Of a stretch of DNA of 64,000 nt, positions 22,200-59,881 are shown piece by piece; position 1 is the stretch's first letter, and every line of letters begins with the position of its first letter. Where the stretch lies: the NCBI RefSeq assembly GCF_030445035.2, contig NC_080699.1:7874001-7938000 (forward strand). The letters are read 5' to 3'. The notes under the pieces are model-generated. The model made no database searches. It was not told where the DNA came from and saw nothing but the letters and a program-made list of their open reading frames with translations. This DNA comes from Dasypus novemcinctus. Its lineage: Eukaryota; Chordata; Mammalia; Cingulata; Dasypodidae. Made by a program: the position numbers and the translations under genes.

Positions 22200-22960
22200 T
22201 GTAAAAAAGTACAGCACCCTTATGTTTCTGACTTGGCCACAGACAAAGTGAAAATTTTATCATGGGCTGACTTTGAATAGCAACTGATCTAGACAGAACA
22301 ACTTATATTAATGATTTTTAAGTTTCAACTGGTTGTAGTCATGGTCAGTCTTTCATTCCTCTATTAAAGTCAAAATGTTATAATTTTTTTAATCAGGAAT
22401 ATAAAACCATTAGGTTTACCTAGTACTATCCATGGCTTCTAAATTTGTACCATACATCTTTTTCAAATCATTAGAATCATATAAAATTTAAATCATAGAA
22501 TCATAGAAAATAAGTACTGTTTTGGTTATTTAACAGAAGATGAGTCCATGTTAGAAATGCTTCCCTCTTCACTTTATTGAATTTTTTATCATAACTTTTT
22601 TAGGTCAAATATATGTGTATTCTAAATTATCAGATAAAAACAGTAGCTTAGCAGCTTTAAACCGTGATTAGAGGGAAGTAAGCAGTCAGCGAGAAGAGCA
22701 GTGTTGAATTTTAGAAGACTGAGAGGAAACAAGTAGAGATTAAATACAGGAAATAGCAAGGTGATCAAACATGTTCAGTAATTTCCTACAAGTTTGTAAG
22801 GGCTTTATAGGCAGGGTCAATATTTGATGCATTATGGAATTCTCATAGTGCCTAGAAGTGTGCAAGATTTCTAGAAAAGCAATGTAAAACCTGAATGAAT
22901 AATAACAGCAAATGACAAAATATTGGAACAATAATAATGTTTTCACTTGATATTTTATAG
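22200..22960. other. Unassigned AT-rich intergenic sequence
   Basis: No gene or nameable repeat seen. Confidence 0.4.
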
Positions 22961-22975
22961 TTAAAAAGTGAATGG

Positions 22976-23396
22976 GGGGAAGCAGACTTGGCCCAATGGA
23001 CTGGGCGTCCATCTACCACATGGGAGGTCCACAGTTCAAACCCTGGGCCTCCTTGACCCATGTGATGAGCTGGCCCATGCACAGTGCTGATGCACTCAAG
23101 GAGTGCCAAGCCACGCAGGGGTGCTCCCCATACAGGGGAGCCCCATGCGCAAGGAGTGCATCCCGTAAGGAGAGCCGTCCAGCACGAAAGAAAGTGCAGC
23201 CTGCCCAAGAATGGAACTGCACACACAGAAAGCTGACGCAGCAAGATGACGCAACAAAAAGAGACACAGATTCCCGTGCCGCTGACGACAACAGAAGCAG
23301 ACAAAGAAGAACACACAGCAAATGGATACAGAGAACAGACAATTTAGGGCGGGGGGGGGGGGGGGGTGCGGGGGGGGGGGGAGAGAAATTTTTAAA
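22976..23396 (+). mobile_element. DAS SINE, full length
   Basis: Head GGGAAGCAGACTTGGCCCAA. The tail contains a long G run (23351-23366 and 23371-23380) before GAGAGAAATTTTTAAAA. The target duplication AAAAAGTGAATGG is at 22963-22975 and 23397-23409. Confidence 0.93.
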
Positions 23397-23409
23397 AAAA
23401 AGTGAATGG

Positions 23410-23908
23410 AAGTATAATTAACACATTTATCTTGTAGTGACAATTTACATCCCATTGAGGCAGTCAGGGCAAGTATTATCATCTATGTTTTAAGGTTGGA
23501 AAAGTGAGGTTCACAGAAACTAAGTAATTAAAAAAAGCAAACAGAAAAGGGTTATTTCTATCCCAATTGGCCCTAGAGGATAGCCATAAATTCTGACATT
23601 TCAAGTCAAACTTTATTTCCTGTATGCACAAAGCTAATAACATTGAGATTCAGTTCCTAGAAGCCCATTTGATAATATTAACAGGGTGAGGGGAGTTGGC
23701 AGGGTGGTAGTCACAATAAGAAAAAGTTTTATAGCAGAAGGGTTGTAAGTAGAGCCACATAAAATCAAGGGTCATCTGTATTCACAGATTTATCAGGACA
23801 CTCTTGGCTATAAGTATTCAAAATTCAAAAAAATTGGCTTAAACATAAGCAAAGGTAATTACACATATTACATGTAACACCAAGTCCAATGGTGGGGTCT
23901 TTGTGCCA
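23410..23908. other. Unassigned intergenic sequence
   Basis: No recognised feature; partly AT-rich, reading frames short. Confidence 0.4.
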
Positions 23909-23913
23909 GTTAC

Positions 23914-24780
23914 TGTAACAGTTTGATATGGTTATGAATTCCAAAATTAGATATTGAATTATGTTTGTAATATGGTCTGTACCTGGATGTGATTAAGTTA
24001 TGATTAGGGCTTTGATTGGGTCATGTCATTAGGGCATTTAGTCCCCACCCCTTGGTGGGTGGGGATTCAAGGGATGGAGACTCACGGATAAAAGGCATGG
24101 CAAAGGACAGAGTTGAGGGTTTTGTTTTCTTTAAAAGATTTATTTTATTTATTTCTCTCCTTTTCTTGCCGTGGTCTGCTCTTTGAGTTCATTCGCTGTG
24201 TGTTCTTCTGTGTCCGCATCCATTGTCAGGTGGCATTGGGAAAACAACCTCTTTTTTGTTGCGTCATCTTGCTGTGTCCGCTCTCCGTGTGTGCAGCACC
24301 ACTCCTGGGTGGGCTGCACTTTTTTTCACACGGGGCGGCTCTCCTGGTGGGGCAGCGCCGCTGTGTTGTACAGCACTCCCTGTGAGCAGCAGCACTGTGC
24401 GTGGGCCAGCTCACCACACTGGTCAGGAGGCCCTGGGGATCTAACTCTGGACGCTCTACCAGTTGAGCGTTGTCTGCTTCCCAGAGTTGAGGGTTTTTGA
24501 TATTGGAGTTTTGATGTTGGAGTTTGATGACGAAGCCCCAGGAAATAAGCTCACAGAAGAAACAGAAATAAGCCCCTGGAAGAGAGGAACCCAGGAAGCC
24601 TGAACCCTTGCAGGCATCAGCAGCCATCTTGCTCCAACAAATGAAAATAGACTTTGGTGAGGGAAGTAACTTACGCTCATGGCCTAGTATCTATAAGTTC
24701 CTACCCCAAATAAATACCCTTTATAAAAACCAACCAAGTTCTGGTATTTTGTATCAGCACCCCTTTGGCTGACTACTACA
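23914..24780 (+). mobile_element. Solo MaLR LTR with nested DAS SINE
   Basis: The same LTR family as the provirus at 7427-10322: starts TGTAACAGTTTGATATGG and ends GGCTGACTACTACA. The 5-base target duplication GTTAC is at 23909-23913 and 24781-24785. It keeps the GATAAAAGGC box (about 24087). A DAS SINE, minus strand, occupies 24124-24481, with target duplication CAGAGTTGAGGGTTTT at 24108-24123 and 24482-24497. Confidence 0.92.
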
Positions 24781-24785
24781 GTTAC

Positions 24786-25324
24786 TAAGCCATTGTCTCT
24801 CAGTTCCAAATTCATGCTTCTGTACTCTGTGTTGTGAGGCTGGGGCCAGGACTCTGCACACTACCTTTTTCCTTTACAAACTGCCTTTCTGCTTGGTTTT
24901 GCCAAGTGGGCCCTAGAGGGAGACAGGAAGGCAGAAGAGGGAGGAGAAACTTGTTCTTTTATCAGAGCTGTTGCTATCAGCATGAGCCTTCTCCCTGATG
25001 GTTCCACCTGCAGTTTCTTTTAGTACTGCCATAGCCAACTTTGTGGCACCCCTCCGGCATGCTGTGCCCCTTCCCTCAGAAGTCGAAGCCCAAACTCTAA
25101 AGGGCGTCATTCCCTCCAGCCTCCTGACAGCTTCTAGGTTCTGATAATGCAACTCTTTTCCTTTCTACCTCCAGCTCTAGATTATCTCTGCTCTTCTCCA
25201 GTATTGCCCATTTGTTTTTAAGGCTTGCAACACCTGTGTAACCATTCTTATATTATTTTTTCTCTGTTGAAGTACCCATTGTAATTTTCATTTTGTTAAT
25301 TGTGCCATTTGGGACAAAAAAAAA
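24786..25324. other. Unassigned intergenic sequence
   Basis: No gene recognised; a 79-codon minus-strand frame (25152-24913) matches nothing I know. Confidence 0.4.
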
Positions 25325-25390
25325 ATATTGCCAGGCATTGGCAAATGTCCACTGGGGAACAAAATCAACCCCACTTGAGTACCACTGATC
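25320..25390 (-). mobile_element. MER20-like hAT fragment
   Basis: GCAAATGTCCACTGGGGAAC, then CCCCACTTGAGTACCACTGA matches the reverse of the MER20 end (CAGTGGTTCTCAA-type). Confidence 0.55.
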
Positions 25391-27006
25391 TAATGAAAGA
25401 TGTCAAGACTGTTCCACTGACAACTACAAAACATTCCTGAGAGAATCTTCATGGATTGTGAGACTCGATATTGTAATGGCATTAATTCTTCCAAAAATTT
25501 TCTATAGATTCAGGGCAATCCCAATCAAATCCATTAGGTTTCTCTGGTGGAAGATGACAAATTCAATTTAAAATTTATATGGAGGGAAGTGGATGTAACT
25601 CAAGCAAATGGGCTCCTGTCTACCATATAGGAGGTCCAGGTTTCGATACCAGGCCTCCTGGTGAAGGCAAGCTGGCTCATGTAGTGAGCTGGCCCATACG
25701 GAGTGCTGCCCTGCGCAGGAAGGCTGGCCCACATGGAGAGCTGACACAGCAAGATGATGCAACAAAAAGACACACAGAGGAAAGACAATAAGAAATGCAG
25801 CAGACCAGGGAGCTCAGGTGGCGCATGAGAATGATCGCCTCTCTTCCACTCCAGGAGGTCCCAGGATTGGTTCCTGGAGTTGCCTAATGAGAATATAAGC
25901 AGAGACAGAAGAACACATAGTGAATGGACACAGAGAGCAGACAATGGAGGGAGCGGGGAGAGATAAATCTTTTTAAAAAAAGTTATATAGAAATGGAAAT
26001 GACCTAGAATAGCCTAGGCAATCTTGAAGTAAAAGCATAAAAAGCTAGAAAACCTATACCACTAGATATTGTCTTTTTATAAAGCTATAGTAATTAAGAC
26101 AGTGTGGTACTGGTGCAAGGAGAGTCCAATAGATAACTGGAACAGTTATAGACAGCCCAGAAGCAGTCACTTAATTTATTTTTTTAAAAGTGCCACTGCA
26201 ATTCAGTGGGTTACGAAAGGTCTTGCCAATATATTTGGTTGGGTCAATTTGAAAACCATATGGAAATCTAGAGCTTAAAAATTTTTTGAGATGATCATGG
26301 ACATAAATGTGAGAATATCTTCATGACTGTGTAGGTAAAAATTATACATGGCACATAAAAGAGAAAATTCATTGGAAACATTAAAATTAAGGGTATCAAA
26401 GCTATAAGCTACAAGTAAGCAACAGACAAAAAGAAAATATTTGCAATGTATATATCTAACAAAGGACTCTTAACCAGACTACATAAGAACCAAAAAATTA
26501 ATAAGAAAAAGACTGACAGCCCCTCCTCCTAATGGGAAAAACATTTGAATAGGCACTGCACAGAAGAAGACATCCAAATGGCTAATAAGCATATGAAAAG
26601 CTGTTCAACAACACTAGCTATCAAGGCAATGCAAAAAAAATCACAACAGGACATAAATACAACCCCAGGAGAATGGCTAAAATAAAAAGAGAATACTGTC
26701 TTACATGTTGGCAAGAATGTGGAGCAACTGGAAATCTCATACAGTAGGAATTGGGGTGTAAATTGATCTACTTTGGAAAACTTTTTGGCAGAATCTACTA
26801 ACACTAGACATAGTTATACCATATGGCTGGACAACTCCAATCCTGGCTACATATCCAATAGAAATGAATGTGCAAATCCATCAAAAAAGGCATGCACAAA
26901 AATCTTCATAGCTGCTTCCATAATAGCCTCAAATTGGGAAAAAAAACAAAACGTTAAGCTGTGGTGTGGGAATGAAATGCTAAACAACAGTGAAAAAGAA
27001 TGGCCT
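25390..27006 (+). mobile_element. L1 ORF2/3' region, sense, interrupted by DAS SINE
   Basis: Sense L1 ORF2 C-terminal landmarks occur in order: TTTTCTATAGATTCAGGGCA, GTGTGGTACTGGTGCAAGGA, CAAGCTATAAGCTACAAG-like and AATGGCTAATAAGCATATGA. The element is full of stops. A dimeric DAS SINE (about 25582-25975) lies inside it. It ends near 27006, where another DAS inserted. Confidence 0.8.
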
Positions 27007-27384
27007 TGGGAAGCGGATTTGGCTCAGCTGATAGAGCATCCGCCTATCATATAGGTGGTCCAGGGTTCGACCCAGGGCCTCCTGACCCATGTGGAGCATA
27101 AGGAGTGCCCTGCCACACAAGGGTGTCCCCCACGTAGGGGAGCCCCACGCGCAAGGAGTGCACCCCGTAAGGAGAGCCGCCTCACACGAAAAAAGCACAG
27201 CCAGCCCAGGAGTGGCGCACAGACACAGAGAGCTGACACAATAAAAAGAGACACAGATTCCAGGTGTTGCTGACAAGAATGCAAGCGGACACAGAAGAAC
27301 ACACAGCAAATGGACAGAGAGCAGACAACGGGGTGGGTGGGTGAGAGAAACAAATTTAAAAAAATAAATCTTAAAAAAAAAAAG
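27007..27384 (+). mobile_element. DAS SINE next to the CFAP300 promoter
   Basis: Head GGGAAGCGGATTTGGCTCAG, variant with ATAGAGCATCCGCC. The target duplication AAAAGAATGGCCT / AAAAGCATGGCCT is at 26994-27006 and 27385-27397, with one mismatch. It lies about 0.4 kb upstream of the CpG island. Confidence 0.9.
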
Positions 27385-27397
27385 AAAAGCATGGCCT

Positions 27398-52107
<24,710 letters not shown>

Positions 52108-52585
52108 TAATGCTGATAGATCATGATAGGTAAATTTCTGGTTAATTGGGTGAATTATTTGTTTAACCCTGGTGGGATTACAGTGCATCTGTTTCCAGTC
52201 GTAGTAACAACCAAAGTGTAAATATAGCTCCTCCCTAAACCTCATCACAGCTTCTCCCTCTCTTCCAGATTAGGAAGTTTCTAGATTTCCCTCACCCTCT
52301 TTGAGTCCTCCTCATTTTTCATCTGGCTTTTCTCCCTGTTTCCTAATTCAGACCTGTTACCCACTCCATCTCTGTTAGCAGATGTCATCTTCCCGGCCTC
52401 CTTTTTTCCCCAGGCCTCCTTTTCAGTCTGAGAACACAGAGCTTTCTCACGGTGTTTGGATTTGCTTGAGAAATAATGAAAAATTACCTTTCTTTGAAAG
52501 AGGTGGAAGAATTTTCATCTAGGTGTAATATTTACTTTTTCAAATAATCTCAAAGCTATAGTTTGTTTTAAGAATTCTATTAGGT

Positions 52586-52654
52586 TTTCCCTTCCTCCCT
52601 TCTTCCTTCCCTCCTTCTTCCCTCCCTCCTTTCCTTTGTCCCTCCCTCTCTTTT
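52586..52654 (+). repeat. Polypyrimidine (CT/CCTT) tract
   Basis: A run of C and T with the CCTTCCTCCC/TTCC type repeats, mirror-repeat-prone. Confidence 0.8.
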
Positions 52655-53092
52655 CAAAGATTAAAGGAGGATAAAAACTTTACAAGTCTCTTATTTATAC
52701 TTTTATATTTAATTGAAGCTGCTATTCATTGGTTGCATAATCAAGATAGTTGATTATCTTTGTGGGTAAAGGAGAAAGGAACAAAAGTGAGCAAAAGGTT
52801 CCAGAGTTTAGTGATCTATTTTTACTTTAATAGGAGAGCCATAGAATTAGCAACTCATCTGACTCTTGATTGTTGTCTTTCTTGTACTCACTTCCTCAGT
52901 TCTCACATGTGTGTGTCAAATAGCTACACAACAAACTGCATGTTTTTATTATTTTAGTCAGTTAATTTCTGACATAGTTTTAAAACAGATCTTTCTATAA
53001 TCTGTTACTGAATTTAATGAAAAAGTTATTGTGTTAATGCATAAAGATTGTTGGAAGAGATGTGTTAGAAACTGAATTTTAGAAAAAGCATA

Positions 53093-53112
53093 TATATATA
53101 TATATATATATA
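53093..53112 (+). repeat. (TA)n microsatellite
   Basis: About ten TA units. Confidence 0.95.
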
Positions 53113-54869
53113 CTATCTGTATCATGTGTAGCTCAGATCACCTAAGCAGACCACTTCTAGCGCTCCCTGAAGATGCTCCACGGTGTATCCTGGCCACTCA
53201 CACACTCATGCACACACAACCCCCACACCCTTACCCCAGAATGTTGTGCCCCATCAACCACATGCAGCTGTGGAATTCCTCACTGCCATGTGTTGCTCTA
53301 GAGGAGAAAAAGGAGGTGGCTTAGGAGGTTCTTGTGGATATTTGAAATAGAAACCTAAACATTGAAACTACTCTTTTGCCCAACATTCCCTTCCCTAGAT
53401 TCTCCCCGATGATTCTCTGCTATACCTTTTGGGTACTAAGAAAAAATATGATTCCTTGAGAGTAATGGCCACTTGAGGAATAAGTGGCCAAAATGTATAA
53501 CGTCTTACAGAAAGAATAGGAGTTGTCTCCATAGAATCACTCAGGCAATCATTAATTATTAATATTGTAGCTCTGAAGAGGCTACAAAAGGAGCAGCAGA
53601 CTGCCCTTGACCTTAAGGTAATTAGAACAAACTAAGATATTAGACAACAGTAAAGTACCTGCTTAAAATCTTCTATAAGTCGATTTTTAAAGTAAAATAT
53701 TTTATATACTCAGTGCTCAGTTATTTATATCATATAAAATATTAATACCTTTAGACTGTAATATGACTACCTTAGTTCTTTAGGCTGTACTAAAAATACC
53801 CCGGAACTTCAAAAGAGGAAGTTGTCAGTGTGGGTGTGAGCAGCCAGGGAAGTCTTGAGAGAATGGAGTCCACAGGGGGCCTGCAAGGAGGGCAGCCTGT
53901 TCCTGGTTTAGGGGAGATGCAGCTCAAGTGTTTGATCCTGGGGAAGGCTGGAAAGGAGACCAGCCCAATTAGGGCAGTGTTTTTCTCTGAGAACTGAACT
54001 GTCCGATATTTCTTTAGATGATCCAAGTTTAAGCTTGCCTATAAATTTCTTTGCTGAATGAAGAGAGAAAAATTGTCTTTCCCAGAGCAACCTCAGTAGA
54101 AAATTATAATTAGAATAAATATTTATTTATTTAAGATGGTTTAGATGCCAATACCTAATTGAATGGATTAAATGACCTCAGAGTCCTGTAAGAGCTATAT
54201 TGGTTTGCTTATCACATGCACTGTCTGTCATTTTTCTTATATTTAGCTAGCTCATGCTGAATTGGGGTAGATGCTCTGTTATGTAGTTAAGATTCTGACA
54301 TTTAGTGGTCAAGATATAGAGTGGAGCAGTATAGCAGTTGTCAAGGAATATATAAGTAGTGTAAGCGTAGGTAAAACTCAAAGTATCTTGAGTAATTTGC
54401 TCACAATTCTGAGCCACATATCCAATCAAGTCATGGCTACAAACCACCTTAACCAAGAAGGTTATTTTTCCCTGTTCCTTTACTTGAATTTTGGATTTAT
54501 CACATGGTTTCACATGCTATTTCACATTTTCTATCTTTCTAATTACACACTTACTAGTTGCCTTACACATCTAATCTGCCCTTCAAGATACACATCATCA
54601 CAATTTCATTCTAGCAAAGATGCCCATCCCTAATGTTTGAAGACATTGAGGGCACACTATAGAATGTGATTTTAGGAGTTTCTAGCTGAAACAAAAAGCT
54701 GAAAATGTTCTTACAAATATTTTCTTACTCATTGTGTACTAGAGATCCAAAGAAATCCACTTTTTAAATATTTTGGAAAGTGTCTTCTTTTCAAAGGTAT
54801 TATGGTTCCTTTAAATCAAGTAATCAGTACTTTCAAACTCTATTTTATTAGAGAACAAATGATCGCTAT

Positions 54870-56335
54870 TACATTTCAAAAATGTATAGGCAGACGCTGT
54901 AGAAGACAGTTTGGCGATTTTTTAGCAAGCTAAGGATAGAATTACTATATGACCCGGCAAGCCCTCTACTAGGCATATGCCCAAAAGAATTAAAAGCAGG
55001 GACATAAAGTATATATTTGTACACTGATGCTCATGGTAGCATTATTCACAATGTGCAAAAGATGGAAGCAACACATGTCTCCATCAACCAATGAATAAAC
55101 AAAATATAGTATATGAGATATTATTCACTATTAAAAAGGAAAGAAATTCTGATTCATACAACAACATGGATCAACCTGGATTATGTTGAGTGAAATAAGC
55201 CAGATATAAAAGGACAAATATTGTATGATCTCACTTATACAAAATAATTAGAATAAGCAAACTCATAGAGTTTTAGAATCTGTAATATAGGTTACCAGGA
55301 TCTGGGTTGTGGATAGAAAATGGGATGTTACGGCTCAATTTGTTCAGAATTTCTTTTTTGGTTGGTTGTAAAGTTTTGGCAATGGATGGTGATGATGGTA
55401 GCACAACATTGTGAGTATAACAGCACTGAAATATATATGTAAATGTGGTTAAAAGGGGAAATTTTAAGTTATATATGTTACTAAAATAAAAATTAAAAGA
55501 TAAAACCTTGAACTGTACAACACGTGAACCATATTGTAAACAATGGATTTTAGTAAATAGTACAATTACCAAAATGTTCTTTCATGAATTATAATAAATG
55601 TACCACACTAATACAAAGTGTTAATAATAGGGTGATTGTATTAGTCAACCAAAGGGGTGCTGATGCAAAATATCAGAAATTGGTTGGTTTTAATAAAAGG
55701 TATTTATTTGGGGAAAGAGCTTACAGATACCAGGCCATAAAGCGTAAGTTACTTCCCTCACCAAAGTCTATTTTCACGTGTTGGAGCAAGATGGCTGCCA
55801 CTGTCTGCGAGGGTTCAGGCTTCCTGGGTTTCTCTCTTCCCAGGGCGTGCTTCTTTCCAGGCTTAGGGTTCCTCTCTTCCTGGGGCTCCAGCTTAAATCT
55901 TCAGCATCAAACTCCAACATCAAAAACCCTCAACTCTGTCCTTTGCCATGCCTTTTATCTGTGAGTCCCTACCCACCTGCCCTACTGGCAGAAGAGGTTT
56001 ACATAATTACTTAATCAAGTAAACCTATGAAGCCAATATAATCTACTATGCCCAGAGGAAAAGATCAGTTTACAAACATAATCCAATATTTCTTTTTGGA
56101 ATTCATCAGTAATATCAAACTGCTAAAGTGATGTATGTAAACTATGGACTGTAGTTAGTAGTACAATTATATATAGTCTTTCACAATTGTAACAAAGGTA
56201 CCACACTAATTCACTGTTAATAATAGGGGGGTGGTATATGTGGGAATGCTGTATTTTTTTACATGATTTTTCTGTAAACTTATAACTTCTCTAATTAAAA
56301 AATAAAGATTAAAATGTATAAGCATAAAATAAAAA
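54870..56335 (+). mobile_element. L1 3' end, sense, split by a solo LTR
   Basis: Sense L1 with ORF2 C-terminal landmarks (AGTGAAATAAGCCAGATATA, ACAAATATTGTATGATCTCA) then 3' UTR and AATAAAG. The 3' UTR has two copies of a repeat of about 110 bases (55543-55636 and 56135-56235), both ending GTTAATAATAGGG. The antisense LTR (55637-56127) lies between the two copies. Confidence 0.75.
55637..56127 (-). mobile_element. Solo MaLR LTR, antisense
   Basis: Same LTR family as 7427-10322 and 23914-24780, in reverse: TGTATTAGTCAACCAAAGGG to AATATCAAACTGCTAAA. The 5-base target duplication GTGAT is at 55632-55636 and 56128-56132. It inserted into the 3' UTR repeat of an L1. Confidence 0.9.
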
Positions 56336-57089
56336 GAAATAGGCAGAAATAATTTCATAATTAAATTAACCATGCCTATGTTTTTTCTACTGTAGACATT
56401 AAAGAAATGCTCTTGGCAGAATTTTTGGAAAGGTTCTCCAAACTGGATCTCTACCTCCAGTGTGCAAAGATGTATTGAGAGGTTTAGATTTTGGCCTTCA
56501 GACACTGATTAAGGAATGTGAGCCTTGTTTCTTAAAATTAGTGGAGTTACCTAATATGGGCCATATATTCTGATGTATGGAGTGATTATGGGGTTGATTC
56601 TCTGAAATTATTACAACTGACATGATAAGAAATCATTATTTTATTTCCAATGAACACAATCTACACTTTTTAGAAGAACTATAGGGAAATTATGTTACAG
56701 AATCCTTAAAAGTCACAGCTACCTGGGGAGTGAGTTAGTGATTCCAAAGATCTGATGTGATACAGCTATTAGTAGAACAGAATAGGACACTAATGAATAT
56801 CACTTTACATTTTGTTTTCTCTTTTTTCTTAAGAGAGAGAATGCAGGTGATACTGTACCTTGCTTGGCCTATGATAAATCATATAAATTACATTAGGGCT
56901 ATTTTAAAGTAGCTGTAGTATAGTATCAGAGGTACTAGAATGGAATAATATATTTATTTCTATTAGGAATCAACTTTTAATAATAAAAGTGATGGTTTCT
57001 TTCCTTTTTAAGCAATGCATTTATGATACATAAGAATGTGTTAAGTGATTGTTAAATGAAGTATCAAATACTAAATTTCCCTCTGAACT
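56336..57089. other. Intron 5, unassigned
   Basis: AT-rich; a 27-codon open stretch after an AG at 56396-56397 ends in a stop and does not match CFAP300. Confidence 0.4.
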
Positions 57090-58755
57090 TATTTGATAAG
57101 CACAAAATTTTTTTAGCAATTTCTTTGAGATACATTCACCTACCATACAGTCCATCCAAAGTGTACATTCACTGGGTTTTGGTATAATCACATAGTTGTG
57201 CATTGATCACCATAATCAATATTAGAGCATTTTCATTACTCCAAAATGAAAAAACCCTACCCCTTAGCCATTACATTTTAATTCCTCTATCCATCCCCAG
57301 CTATACATATACATCAATCTAATTCCATCTCTATAAATTTATTTATATTTACATTTTATATAAATGGTGTAAAACAGCGTAAAATACTTTTTGTCTGGTT
57401 TCTGTCACTTATGACAATTCTTTTTTTTTTTTTACAATTGATGAAAAAATATTAATCTATTACTATTTACAACAGCCCATAGTTTGCTTTAGGTGAATTG
57501 TAACTCAGATACTACCTTATTATTAATATCTTGCAACATTAACTTAACACTTGTTCTGGTTCATTGAAGAACATTGTTAATTTTGTACTATTAATCACAC
57601 TCATCATCTATAACAGGGTTCACTATGCTATCGAGTCCCATGTTTCATCTTTTAGCTTTCCTTGTGAAAGTGACATATACAACCCTAAACTTTGCCTTTC
57701 AACCTCAATCATACCCCCATATTGGCCCTGCTAGTTACATTCACGATAATGTGCTATCATCACCTCTATTCTACTCCAAGCATTTACAATCAACCTTATT
57801 ACCAGTTCTGCACAAATTAAACCACTGCTCCGCATTCTCTATCCTCATTCTATCTTCTGGTGACCAGTCTTCTAGCTGTTAACTCCATGACTTTGTTTAT
57901 TGTCTTTAGTTCATATTAGTGAGATCCTGCAGTATTTGTCCTTCTGTGTTTCATTCAGTGTAATATCCTCAAGGTTTACCCATGATGTCATGTGCATCAC
58001 GATTTCATTTCTTGTTACAGTTGAATAATATTCCATCATATGCATGTATCACATTTTGTTTATCCATTCATCGGTTGATGGACACCTGTGTTATTTCCAT
58101 CGTATGGCAGTTGTGAATAATGCCGCTATGGACATGTTTGCAAATGTCTGTTTGCATCCCAACTTTCAGTTCCTCTGAGTATATACCTAGGAATGAAATT
58201 GCCGCATCATATGGCAGCTCCATACTTAACTTCCTGAGGAACCGCCAGTCTTCCACAATGCCTGCATTATTCTCTACTCCCACCAACAGTGAACAAGCAT
58301 TCCTTTTTCTCCACATACTCTTCAACACGTTTAGTTCTCTTATTTTTTTTAAATCAAGGCCACTCTAACAGGTGTGAAACAATATTTTTTTATTTGCATT
58401 TCTCTTATAGATAGTGATGTTGAACATCTTTTCATGTGCTTTTTTGCATTTTGTATTTCCTATTTGGGAAAACTTCTATTCATGTCTCCTGCCTTCCTTT
58501 TTTTAAAAAACAAATCAATTTTATTGGTACATATCAATAAAGCATACAATTCATCCAAAGTATCCAATCAGTGGCATCTAGTACAATCACACAGTTGTGC
58601 GTTCATCACCTCAATCACTACCAAAGCATTTTTATTATTTCAACAATAATAAACAAAAAACAGGCAAACAAAATCCCTCACCCCTCAATCTTTCCACTTC
58701 CCCTGTTTTACAGCTGCCACCTCTGGCCATTCCTGCACAATTATTTATTTGTTTA
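57090..58755 (-). mobile_element. Two antisense L1 fragments
   Basis: 57090-58500 is a long antisense L1 3' region (CCATCCAAAGTGTACATTC, ATTTTCATTACTCC, ATTCTGTCGG-like, GGTTGATGGACACCTG, CTTCCTGAGGAACCGCC). 58500-58755 is another antisense L1 3' end (ATCAATTTTATTGGTACATA, CATTTTTATTATTTC). Confidence 0.75.
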
Positions 58756-59277
58756 TTAAGCAGTTTATTAAGTATTAAGCTGATAAACGAATTCAGCAGT
58801 GGCAGGATACAAGATCAGCACACAAAAATCACTAGTGTTTGTATATATTAGAAATGAGCAATCTGAGAAGGAAGTCAAATTTTTTCTATTCCATTCTGAA
58901 TAGAAAAATAATAATAAAAAATCTAGGAATAAATTTAACCAGGGATGTAAAGGATCTGTACTCAGAAAGCTACAAAACATTGCTAAAAGAAATTAAAGAA
59001 AATATAAATATGTGGAAGAACATTCCTTCTTCATGGATTGGAAGACTAAAGATATCAATTCTACCCAAACTGATTTACAGATTCAGTGCAATCCCAATCA
59101 AAATTCCGACAACCTACTTTGCAGAGATGGAAAAGTCAATTACCAAATTTATTTGAAAGGGAAAGGGGCCCCGAATAGCCAAAAATATCTTTAAAAAGAA
59201 AAACAAAGTTGGTGGACTCATCACTTCCTGACTGTGAAGCATACTACAAAGTCACAGTGATCAAAACAGCATGGTAT

Positions 59278-59788
59278 GGAGCCTAGAGTGATTACAACTG
59301 AAAATGGGAGGATTGCATCCAGCATCCAGGTGGAATCTGACCCTCCTCTTGACATAGAGGTGCAATGGACACAACCAATCCAATGTCCACATAGAAGAGG
59401 TGGCATTGGATTGGGAAAAGTGGACATAATGGACAAAGGGTATGGGGAAAGGCAGGAAGAGATGAGAGGTGGAGGCGTCTTCGGGACATGGAGCTGCCCT
59501 GGATGGTGCTTCAGAGGTAATCACCGGACATTGTAAATCCTCACAGGGCCCACTTGATGGAATAGAGGAGAGTATGGGCCATGATGTGAACCAATGTATA
59601 TGAGGTGCAGAGGTGCCCAAAGATGTACTTACCAAATCCAATGGATGTGTCATGATGATGGGAACGAGTGTTGTTGGGGGGGGGGAGAGGGCGGGTGGGG
59701 GGGTGGGGTTGAATGGGACCTCACATATATATTTTTAATGTAATATTATTACAAAGTCAATAAAAAATAAAAAAATTTAAAAAAAAAA
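59278..59788 (+). mobile_element. L1 3' UTR insertion nested in L1 ORF2
   Basis: Xenarthran L1 3' UTR of about 510 bases with AATAAAAAATAAAAAAATTT tail. The perfect 16-base target duplication CAAAACAGCATGGTAT is at 59262-59277 and 59789-59804, in the ORF2 sequence. Confidence 0.93.
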
Positions 59789-59881
59789 CAAAACAGCATG
59801 GTATTGACATAAAAATAGACATATAGGTCAATGGAATTGAACCAAGAATTCAAAAATAGACCTTCACCTCTGTGGTCAATT

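Noticed and set aside
23351..23380. Long G run as a regulatory G-quadruplex
   Set aside because: It is the expanded G-rich linker before a DAS SINE tail (GGGG runs occur at the same place in other DAS copies) and so is probably not regulatory.
56396..56480. Candidate CFAP300 exon 6 (AG followed by an open stretch)
   Set aside because: The stretch reads unlike the CFAP300 C-terminus in every phase, has no donor before its stop, and lies in the minus-strand shadow of AT-rich sequence.
59012..59194. 60-codon frame resembling coding sequence
   Set aside because: It overlaps the L1 ORF2 frame at 58839-59156; both are L1 remnants.
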